Source: Culex pipiens pallens (lineage: Eukaryota; Arthropoda; Insecta; Diptera; Culicidae). Taken from it: DNA of 64,000 nucleotides. Below, piece after piece: positions 55,867 through 64,000 of this stretch. A program made the translations under genes and the position numbers. Below the pieces are notes generated by a model. It had not been told where the DNA came from and searched no databases. It worked only from the letters and a program-made list of their open reading frames with translations. The stretch lies in the NCBI RefSeq assembly GCF_016801865.2, contig NC_068937.1, forward strand, positions 30,783,828 through 30,847,827, in the 5' to 3' direction. Numbering within the stretch: position 1 is the first letter of the stretch; each line of letters opens with the position of its first letter.

Positions 55867-56262
55867 CAGTCGACTCTCTGGTTGTCAATATCCAAGGGAC
55901 CGTCGAGGAAGAAAATCATCAGTTTACAGAACGATGCAAAATGAAGACTCGATTGAAACTATTTTTTTCTTGATGATACCCAGCTATGGGAGAGAATCAT
56001 GGCAACGTCCATCAAACAAAAACAAACTAATGTCAAACACCCTTCAAAGCTTCGTTTCGCCAAGAAAAATGTCTATGCAAGCCATGAGAAACTGAAATTA
56101 TTGACTACCGGAAGAGATTTTTAAAGCAAACAGAATCCAAAGACCGTCGAGGAAGAGATCCTTCAAGCAAGGGAAAATATCGAGGAATGAAGGGACTGAA
56201 GAATTCATCGATAGATGGAAAATTATTGATATCGAGAAGATCGACAGCCAGAGAGTCGACTG
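55867..56262. mobile_element. 396-bp pogo-like MITE with TA target site
   Basis: CAGTCGACTCTCTGG (55867) and CCAGAGAGTCGACTG (ending 56262) are perfect inverted repeats, flanked by TA at 55865-55866 and 56263-56264. GACCGTCGAGGAAGA occurs twice inside in direct orientation (near 55901 and 56141). Not homologous to the 10805 element beyond the CAGTC start. Confidence 0.85.
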
Positions 56263-57473
56263 TAGGAGGAAGACACTCATGCTAGAGAGACGCTAACGCA
56301 CTTTCGTGTCTAACAAGGCAGAACAATTTCAATCTCTCAGTGTGCTGATGGTGAAGTACATCTACAACGGTAACAGTCCAAGCTCTTAGGTGGCAACGTC
56401 AAAATGCAACTTGAATCTACAAAATCTTTCGTTGATTTGAAAACATGATTTTTGTTGAATCAACGCTAAACATTAATGCACCTTTCTCATAATAATTTAA
56501 TTAAATGAAAAAAAAAACTATTTCGAAAATTATTTTGTAACTTTTTCCCTGCAATAGATTTACCCGATTCTATGAGCACCCAAAAATTCTGTTTCCAACT
56601 TTGAATTAATCAGCTGTTGAAAGGTAGTCCACATCTCATGCGACTCGGTTTAGGGCCCACATATCGAGTTTTAGAATGTTTGAAGTTTCGATTAACAATT
56701 CTAAAGTTATGTATAAAAACGAGTCTAAAATTTAAAAGGTCTGGCAACCCTACCTCTTGCTTTGCCAACATAAGTGATAAAGTGTACATTTTTGAATCTG
56801 GATCTAACTTATCAGTATGAAAACTATGTAAAGTCATCATCATCGGACCTGTTGTTGGATGAGTATTTCAAAATACCTTCGAATTGAGTTTGAAAATTTG
56901 AAAGTTTGGCAACTCTGTCCAAAGTTATGAGCACTTCAGGGATATTCTCGTAGTTTTTTTTTTATTCTGGGTCTTACTGGACCGACGTGAACACTAATGT
57001 ACGGACCGATCATCCGACCTTTGTTTGGATAGGTAATTGTAAGACCATCGAAACGAGTCTAAAAGTTTGAAGATTTGGTAACCCTGTCCCAAGTTATGAA
57101 CACTTTAGTTATATTATTATATCCAATGAGATAATAATTCAGATTATTTTATTCCGAATCTTCGATGTGACCCTGTACATCTTTTGTGTCAGAAAAAATG
57201 TGTAATTCAACCTGTGAAATTGTGTATTTTTACCACTTTTATGGTGTGATGTCACTTTTTCTGTCTAAATTGAGGTAAAATTACTTCATAAAAGAGGTAA
57301 TATTCAACCTTCTCAAATAACAACTTCCAAATTTACACATTTTTTACTGTGTGGTTTAGAGTGAGGACGGCACCAACCACACAAGTGGAACCGATGTTGG
57401 AATATCTAACATCACATAAAAAATAACTTAAATATAAATCATAGTTAAAAAGAATTTATAAACTATTCTTGAC

Positions 57474-58059
57474 TTAAACCCTCTGCAATCCAACCCCGCC
57501 TTTAGACGGGGAAAAACGCTCAAAAAATCGCCAAAAATCCAATTTTTAACCAATTTTTGATCTTTAAAAAGCATTGGAAAGAAGTTTTACTTGTTTTGTA
57601 TATTGCCAATGTTTTTTAAAAATGTCATTTTTTTAAGAATCAACTTTGCCTGTGTTTTTTACTAACATTTTCTATATGTTAAGTAAAAAGAAGTAAGCTA
57701 TATTTTTTATAGTGTCCAAGACTATGCCTCTATGCATTTATTTACAATTTAAATGATATTTATGCCATTTTATAGCAACAAATGTGAAAAACAAGTAAAA
57801 AATTGAAAAAGTGGCTATAAAAACATGAAAAATTAGATAGGAAAAATGTAATAATAGGAGGTAGTAGAAAAGGCCATATACTACCAAAAATAAACATAAA
57901 CTAAACAAGATAAATGCAAATTTAAATACTAAAAATGAAACAAGAAAAACATTAAACAAGAGAAGTAAAGTTTTTCGTAGAACAAAAGTTGCTGAAAATG
58001 ACCTCCTGAACAAGGGAAAAATAAAAAATTTCGAAAAAAAATTGGTAGTAGAGGGTTAA
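57474..58059. mobile_element. ~586-bp element with TTAACCCTCT ends (copy 2)
   Basis: Homologous to 22889-23506, with shared blocks such as TTTTTGATCTTTAAAAA, ACTATGCCTCTATGCATTTA and AGAGAAGTAAAGTTTTTCGT. The right end GTAGTAGAGGGTTAA inversely matches the left end TTAAACCCTCTGC. Confidence 0.65.
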
Positions 58060-58224
58060 GAAATACGAAGTTGTGAACAAATTGATTGAATTGAATTAAG
58101 TATTATGAAGCTCAGTACATTTAATTGTTTTGGACCATTTAGGGTATTTACTGGTATGTAATCATTATTTTCAAGTTTCTATAACTGATTGTACATAATC
58201 GCAATCAGTTACGCACTTTAACTA

Positions 58225-58853
58225 CCGTCAGTGGGGGTGACTATGGGTCAAAAAACGAAACACCTCTCGAAATTTCTTAATAACAAAAACAATTTAAACA
58301 ACATCGAAAATCTTTCAACGTAGATTTGTTCTTAGATAGTTTACTAACATTTTCCCAAAATATGGTGGATTTTGATGAACTCTACCTTAAATGCCTATTG
58401 TTTGAAAATTGACCCAATATCACCCCTTAGAGGGGGTGACATTGGGTCAAATAAAACTAAAATGATGCTGAAATACAAAGATATGGTAAAAACAAGTCAT
58501 CCAACAGCGTTTCTTGTTCGAGGGAATCGTATTGACACGATACAATGTTTGAAGTGGTGATTTTCAAACATTTGGGTAGTTTTCGAGCAATTCTAACAAA
58601 AATATTAGAAAAATGATTTTTCGAGAGGTCATTTTTGGCCAAAAACGTACCCCAACTTTAGACATCTGCCAAAATAACAGGATTTGTTCTAGGAACGAGA
58701 TTTTTTTCAGCAAAGTCATCTTAAGATGTCCCCTACACAACCCCTTTAACAGAATTCAGTTTCATTGATAATAACCTGAGAAATAGTAAAATCCGTAAAA
58801 AATCACTTTGACCCAATCTCACCCCCCAGACCCAATGTCACCCCCACTGACGG
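58225..58853. mobile_element. 629-bp TA-flanked element, CCGTCAGTGGGGGTGAC ends
   Basis: CCGTCAGTGGGGGTGACTAT and ATGTCACCCCCACTGACGG are inverted ends flanked by TA (58223-58224, 58854-58855). The word GGGTGACATTGGGTC and its inverse recur inside (58411-58449 forms a palindrome; another near 58810-58832), likely transposase-binding repeats. No transposase. Confidence 0.85.
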
Positions 58854-58859
58854 TACGAA

Positions 58860-60570
58860 ATTAATTTAACTTTTAAATAGAAATTTTAAGATATTTGAAA
58901 ACAAATTATTACGATCAAATTTGTTTTTTTCCTAAGAAAATTACTTATTATTTTCCGAGATACCTTCTCCATGTTCATTAAATAAACGAGTAATTTGAAC
59001 CCTCAATATATCAAAGTAGAGTATGTAAATGTGTTTTTCCTTTATAATTTCGTATGATTGTTTTCAATATTGGCAGAGTTGGCTTCATTTAAAAAAATAT
59101 ATAACCTCAAGCTTGGCAATGAAAATTCAAACAGAAATTTAAAAAATGTTATGACATTTTGCGGGGTTTTAATTGTTTATATTTTGCAATGTTTATTCAT
59201 GACCTCCTTGACACTCTCCTTAACTTAAGATTAAAATTAAGAGCATGAAAAATGTTTTAAATATTTTTTGATTGATCATACAATTTAATTAATCATTTTC
59301 TTGATTTTTTCTTGTTTTTTGCTTGGTTGAAAAATATATGTTTTTTTTTCGATGCATTCTTATTTGATTAATTCCATCCAAGATAAAATCTTGTTGAATG
59401 AGGAGATGTTGAAAAGAAACAATAATATTATTCAGATTTTCAAATTTTCATGTTTTGCTTTCTTGGAAGTCGGATAAAATTGAAAATTTACAAATTTGAA
59501 AGTTGAGGTTTGGTTTGTAGGACCCATTTAAAAAAAAAATTAGGCCATTTTAAATATTAACTACAAGTTAGACATTTTTAGACATTTTTCAAATTTGGAT
59601 TTATGAGACCGCTAATTGGGTAAAACGGTAAATATTAGATATCATTTTATTGTATTAATATTTGTATTTTATATTATATCCTCATTTCATGAATAAAATT
59701 AATATCTTGCCGATTAATATAATTATCACATTTTTCAAATCAGGAACTTGAAGCCTTAATTTTATCATGATTTATTTTTTACTCTATAGCTTGTTCAACC
59801 TTAATTCGGTTTTAAAATTGAGTTTAAATTGCTGATTTTACTGCTTATAACGGTAAAGCTTATTTATCTAAGCTTAATAACTCTCTTGACACCACAAATT
59901 TGTTTGAACTCGAAAATTGGAGCTTCCCAACAATAATTTAGAGAAAGCATAATCGAGTTACAGAAATTTGGAATTATTTTAAGAGTGATTTTGGCTCCAT
60001 TTAAAATCAGCATTTTTTCAAAGAAAATTATTTAATTGTTTTTCAAAATCGTACTCCAGTGCCATCCCGTTTTGACAACACCAATTTTTCGAACATTTCA
60101 GCTTGCCAAAAATCAAAGTCTGTTTTTATATTGTTCATTATTGAAACTTTAGATTGGTTTTTGATCAACAATTTAGAAAAAAAATAAGTTAATTATTTCA
60201 GTCATTTTTGACGAGAGGAAACGTGTCGAAAAGTTGCGTTGCCAAAAAAGGGATGACATTATTGGAATTTGAAAACTTTGTTCTTGGTACCGATTTTTAG
60301 GAACGCTTGTTTGAGATTTTGGGAACTGATTTTTCTCCGTGTACAGTGAGAAACAGCAAATTTGTTGGAAACAGGAATGATGCATGACTTGCCAAATATA
60401 CGAGAATTTCCCTTAGTTACCACATTTTGCTTGATAATTTTTGAAACCTTCAGTAACTCATTGAATTTTTTCTTAATAAAACTAATTTTCAATTTCATTT
60501 TAATCAATTTCATACAACTCAACTTTCATAAAACCTCAACCCGATCACGATCACTCCCCTCAAATCAATA
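58860..60570. other. No gene recognised; AT-rich with one MITE fragment
   Basis: Very AT-rich, short frames only. At about 60262-60345 there is a half copy of the 4574-type hairpin element (AAACTTTGTTCTTGGTACC, ATTTTGGGAACTGA, TTTTTCTCCGTGTA). A possible splice donor TTG|GTAAGC at 60574 may belong to the gene that continues across the gap. Confidence 0.45.
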
Positions 60571-60672
60571 TTGGTAAGCTCGATCGAACTCCCTTTTCAA
60601 AAGTATTGGTGCCAGGCGGCAGCCGTGCTCTCACTCTCCGACAGTTCCGAAAGCCGATGCTCTAGTCCCCGG

Positions 60673-60772
60673 NNNNNNNNNNNNNNNNNNNNNNNNNNNN
60701 NNNNNNNNNNNNNNNNNNNNNNNNNNNNNNNNNNNNNNNNNNNNNNNNNNNNNNNNNNNNNNNNNNNNNNNN
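60673..60772. other. Assembly gap (100 N)
   Basis: Exactly 100 N, the usual placeholder for a gap of unknown length, so distances across it are unreliable. It probably removes part of the 5' end of the gene at 60.9-62.3 kb or of a neighbour. Confidence 0.99.
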
Positions 60773-60879
60773 GAATTAAAACAGAGTGAATCAGCTACCA
60801 AAAAAGCACAAGCTTACCAAACGAACGCACCAATGCAACTGACATGTAGCGTACTCAAACGAACGCACCATCGAGCTGT

Positions 60880-61076
60880 CAAACTTTTTCACTCGCGCGT
60901 GTTCGATCATGTCCGCGTAGTTGTTGGGTTCGGTGTCGAATTTTCCGCAATAAATCGCGTGTGAAAGTTTATTGGGCGCTTGCCCAAGCATGTTTTGATT
61001 TAGTTCCCGTCTTTTGTTGAAAAGCCCCGCCGGGGACCAAGCCGGAATCAGTCCGAGACGATTTTCTGCAACTTTG
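60880..61076 (+). other. Probable untranslated first exon of the 61-62 kb gene
   Basis: A GC-richer patch ending in a strong donor CTTTG|GTAAGTATTT at 61077. Its first ATG (60988) is followed after one codon by TGA, so the exon is probably non-coding. The next strong acceptor is TTTGGTTTCCAACAG at 61402, giving a 326-bp intron that contains hairpin repeat copy d. Confidence 0.4.
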
Positions 61077-61168
61077 GTAAGTATTTCGAGAGTGGAGAAA
61101 TTTGGATCTTGGAATTGTTTTCAACTGTGTTCGTGGGGGAGACCGGAGTCCCACCCCACTTTTTTTTT

Positions 61169-61305
61169 GCAAGCAGTGACATTATCAAACTTTTCGGCAC
61201 CTTCCGCAAACGTCAAACCAGTCCGAAGTTGGTGCCGGATCTCTTCCGGAAAAGATCCGGCAACAAATTGGTATGGTTTGACGATGCGGAGGATGCCGAA
61301 AAATG
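61169..61305. repeat. Hairpin repeat (copy d)
   Basis: GCACCTTCCGCAAACGTCAAA, a near-perfect core GATCTCTTCCGGAAAAGATC, and TTTGACGATGCGGAGGATGCC. Same orientation as the three copies after the cuticular gene; here it would lie in an intron. Confidence 0.7.
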
Positions 61306-61402
61306 TCAACATATCGCTTGTTGCATTGGAAATAGTAGCGGCAGGCATTTTTCTTGCTTGGGCAGCTCGTTTTAGCAATCTTTTGTATTTGGTTTCCAAC
61401 AG

Positions 61403-61645
61403 GGAATATTTCGACCATTGATCATTTGAAGCTGTTGGCGCTCGATTTGGCCGAGGAACGACACCAGCGACGAACTCCAACCACAGAGTAACCCTCTGCG
61501 CCTGCCTATACTCAAACTCCTTTCTCCATTCATGTCGTTCATCACCGGCCAATTTCGTCACTGTTGGCAGTATCCGTCACACCGTGCCCCGTGAAACCTG
61601 TAACCAGCAGAATGAATCTCTTCTACCCACACCAATGCTGTTTCC
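61403..61645 (+). other. Probable exon 2 of the 61-62 kb gene (frame unresolved)
   Basis: Begins after the good acceptor at 61402. Two donors are possible: TTTCC|GTAAGC (61646) or TTGTG|GTAAGC (61665). With the first, an ATG at 61612 reads MNLFYPHQCCF and joins exon 3 in frame. But the exon also keeps a protein-like + frame (NISTIDHLKLLALDLAEE, stop near 61490) and a protein-like minus frame (61240-61575, e.g. DQWSKYSLLETKYKRLLKR). I cannot decide which is translated without transcript data. Confidence 0.35.
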
Positions 61646-61733
61646 GTAAGCGGTTCTCTTTGTGGTAAGCTGATTTAATTTTTAAAAGAATCAATTGTTG
61701 AAATCATAACGAGGATAAATTCTCTAATTCCAG

Positions 61734-61979
61734 CGGACCAGTATGTACAACAAAATTGGACATCCGTCTCCGGATTCTGGTCAGACAGGAAGCAAGAAGA
61801 GGAACCTCAACCAGAGCTGACAAACGATGTGCTCATCGTTGAGATCTTGGAAGACACGGATGAGGTCGTCGAGTACAAGAAAAATGTAAGCTTTTTCGTT
61901 AATTTGGGAAAATAATTCTCCACATCAACTAAATTATTATCCTGTTCCTCAGGTACTCGTCTATGTACCAAAAGATTAA
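61734..61979 (+). CDS. Small acidic protein, 3' coding exons (61734-61885 and 61953-61979)
   Basis: Exon 61734-61885 has acceptor TCTCTAATTCCAG and donor AAT|GTAAGC. A 67-bp intron with acceptor CTGTTCCTCAG follows, then GTA CTC GTC TAT GTA CCA AAA GAT TAA (stop 61977-61979). The joined frame reads YVQQNWTSVSGFWSDRK, then an acidic stretch ending VLVYVPKD. With the ATG at 61612 and the donor at 61646 the protein would be 70 residues: MNLFYPHQCCF + 51 + 8. No signal peptide or domain recognised. Odd: the stop-containing exon ends at another good donor (TTGG|GTAAGT, 62039) and, in a different frame, exons 61953-62038 and 62118/62128 onward are also open and protein-like (ATG at 61963). Confidence 0.45.
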
Positions 61980-62117
61980 TCCGGCCTTTTCCTTGAAGTC
62001 GGTGGCCCGCGGCAGGCTTGAATCTCATTTTTCGTTGGGTAAGTTTCACCGCAAAGCAGCGGGAGTTGCCAAAAAATAATTATTAGGTATTTACCAATAA
62101 TCATTCGCAATCCACAG

Positions 62118-62350
62118 AGTTGAATAGAAACCCACATCGGAACACAAAAGCTACCAGAGTTTCCCGAGCTCATCATTCACAACGAGAATTGAGAACGAAC
62201 GTGAACTGGTCCCGGCTCCAGCATTAAAGATAGATCTCCAAAGAAAAAAAAAGTCGCTGGAGTTGCAGTTTGGAGTGTTGGTAACGCAAATAGAATTAAA
62301 ACAAAAGTGAAATGTTATCAAAGCGAAATAAAATTAAAATACATTCAATG
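62118..62350 (+). other. Probable last exon / 3' UTR of the 61-62 kb gene with poly(A) signal
   Basis: Acceptor CAATCCACAG at 62117 (alternative TTGAATAG at 62127) closes a 79-bp intron. AATAAA at 62327-62332 gives a natural end. In the frame of the overlapping ORF the exon reads ETHIGTQKLPEFPELIIHN then stop, which is protein-like, so the 3' UTR label depends on which frame is used. Confidence 0.4.
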
Positions 62351-62394
62351 TTACTGTACCTACAACTCATTGCACTGTTTGAATATAGTTTTTA

Positions 62395-62563
62395 CAGTAC
62401 GATTTAATAGGAAACAAACCATAATAAACTATAATTTTACTGTAAAATTCACTGCAATGATTATTTATTTCAATGTACGGATACAGTGAAAACAGTACTA
62501 TTTAATAGGAAAAAAATTATAAAGAGCTATAAATTGACTGTGCAATCCATTGTAATGCTTGCT
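62395..62563 (+). repeat. Two-copy tandem duplication, ~98-bp period
   Basis: CAGTACGATTTAATAGGAAA (62395) and CAGTACTATTTAATAGGAAA (62493) start two diverged units that both continue with ATAAA.CTATAA and a TTTACTGT/TTGACTGT word. Shortly after, GCGTCGTATTTGG (62647) and CCAAAATACGACGC (near 62735) form a small inverted repeat. Confidence 0.5.
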
Positions 62564-63341
62564 GTTTTAACTGTAAATGTATGATGTTTTCTATAGTCAG
62601 GGCGAGTTTTTGAATAAAAATGCAACATTAGATTAACAGTAAAATGCGTCGTATTTGGAAAAAAAATGTATGGAAAAATTTCGAAATTTTTATGGTACCG
62701 GTGCATAACAACCCCCCTTTTTTATGGTAAAGTCCCAAAATACGACGCAAATTATCTTAAAAAATGATGCTGTCTACTGTTAAAACACTGTCAAAATGAC
62801 AATATATTTTATCGTTTTGTAACGTTAAAATTTACTGTAAGTTCATCAGAAATCTTTATGCGGGGAGTGCTTAACCTGCGAAACCTACGAGAATTTCCCC
62901 TAAAATGAATCCATACTCCACAATCATAGAAATTATTTTCTTGCCTCTGTGACCAGTAAAAGAGAGCGTGGTTTGATACAAAAAAAATGAAAAAAAAAAA
63001 CATGCAGAAATTATGTTTTTCATGACAAATCACTTTTCTAAAAAAAAAGTCATAATTTTTTCACTTCATGAAAAAATGGCAAAACAAAAATCAATTTTCT
63101 CTTGTTTGTTTTAATTTTTGTAATTGATTGTTTATTTGTGACGAGAGTCTGTTAGTTTACAACTTTTTATCAGGTCAAGGAGGTACTTCAAACAACTCAA
63201 TGTTTTTGAACATTTGGAATTAACATCATGTCATAATCAGTCTTACATGTTTTGATATTTAACCTTCTAACACCCATTGTTACACCAGTGCTTAATTTTT
63301 CTTTTACTACATATTGTAATTTCTTGTATACCAGGTATTTT
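62564..63341. other. No gene recognised
   Basis: AT-rich sequence with the small GCGTCGTATTT inverted repeat at its left and nothing else I can support. Confidence 0.45.
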
Positions 63342-63955
63342 AGAGGCAGTATTTGTAAATATTGCTCGGTTTGTTCTAGTGGTCGTATCGAGGTGCTCCG
63401 ATTTGGATGAAACTTTCAGCGTTTGTTTGTCTATACATGAGATGAATTCATGCCAAATATGAGCCCTCTACGACAAAGGGAAGTGGGGTAAAACGGGCTT
63501 TAAAGTTTGAGGTCGAAAAACCCTAAAAAATCTTAAAATTGCTCGCATTTCCGTAAAACTTTATCAATTCCAACTCTTTTAGTTGCATTCAATAGGTCTT
63601 TTGAAGCACTTCAAAATGAGCTATAGACATCCTGGATTGGTTTGACTTTTTCGAATAGCTTTTGCGAATTACTGTTAAAAATTGATTTTTTTAAAACCTT
63701 AATATCTTTTTCCAACAGCCTCCAACACCCATACTCCCATAGGTCAAAAGATAGGTAATTACATGGACTATAAGCCTACGGTGTTAACTTTTTGGCCAAT
63801 CGCAGTTTTTCTCATAGTTTTTCGATTTTTCTAGAACAAACATTTTACAACGTTAATTTTTGCCCTGAAGGCCAAAAAGACGGCACTTTTTGGTCTCAAT
63901 TTTGTCATATTCGGAATCCTCGGACAATTTCACGTAAGTTAGAAGTATTGAAGTT
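63342..63955. repeat. ~615-bp dispersed repeat, copy 2 (copy 1 at 15830-16446)
   Basis: Collinear with 15830-16446 from AGAGGCAGTATTTGTAAATA to TTAGAAGTATTGAAGTTG, same orientation. A plus frame of 61 codons at its start is also present in copy 1 only in part, so it is not conserved coding. Confidence 0.8.
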
Positions 63956-64000
63956 GTAAATTTGATTTAAAAAATATTTAAATAAAACATTTTTGAAAAA

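Noticed and set aside
61121..61561. 146-codon minus-strand frame as a gene
   Set aside because: Part of it lies in the mobile hairpin repeat and it has no ATG at its start. The upstream part is protein-like, so I note it as an alternative reading in the exon entry rather than calling a gene.

Overview
This is 64 kb of AT-rich, intron-bearing insect DNA. It most likely comes from a culicine mosquito (Culex or Aedes type). The reasons are an R&R-type cuticular protein gene with a short signal-peptide first exon and a long first intron, short canonical GT-AG introns, and very dense foldback/MITE and tRNA-derived repeats. There are no operons, CRISPR arrays, rRNA genes or bacterial features. The species call is inference, since no database search was possible.

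Only one gene is secure: a two-exon cuticular protein gene on the + strand. It has a TATA box and initiator near 16.79-16.82 kb, an 8-codon first coding exon (16939-16962), an 8.07 kb intron, and a 797-codon second exon (25030-27423). The 805-residue product has a signal peptide, one chitin-binding R&R domain, and a long low-complexity tail rich in Pro, Gln, Tyr and Gly. A second, smaller spliced + strand gene is likely at about 60.9-62.35 kb beside an assembly gap; its 3' coding exons (61734-61885 and 61953-61979) are the most convincing part. A GC-richer, non-repetitive stretch at 53.3-54.4 kb looks like the promoter and non-coding first exon of a gene whose coding exons are not visible here.

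Most of the rest is mobile DNA, often nested, and many boundaries can be set from target-site duplications (TSDs). From left to right: AT-rich ~105-130 bp tandem repeats (0-0.5, 4.85-5.56 kb); a tRNA-module composite flanked by a 23-bp direct repeat (0.54-1.68 kb); two related inverted-repeat elements (1.85-3.05 and 8.79-10.74 kb), each split by another insertion; hAT-like elements with 8-bp TSDs (7.19, 12.73, 14.30, 18.18 kb); TA-flanked elements (4.57, 10.80, 54.76, 55.87, 58.22 kb); a TTAA-flanked hairpin (15.64 kb); and ~1.7 kb foldbacks (21.1, 33.1, 34.9 kb). The cuticular gene's first intron holds at least four of these.

The most striking structure is at 37.7-46.2 kb. A 7.4 kb foldback (38422-45830) has arms built from a ~435 bp unique terminus plus long arrays of a 144-bp satellite, about 22.6 copies on the left and 15.7 inverted copies on the right, around a 1 kb core with a perfect 12-bp hairpin. 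It sits inside another terminal-inverted-repeat element. Because the unit is a multiple of three, both arrays stay open as long reading frames, but the variation between copies is mainly amino-acid changing, so I do not call them proteins. The arrangement resembles Drosophila FB elements and could make hairpin or satellite-derived small RNAs.
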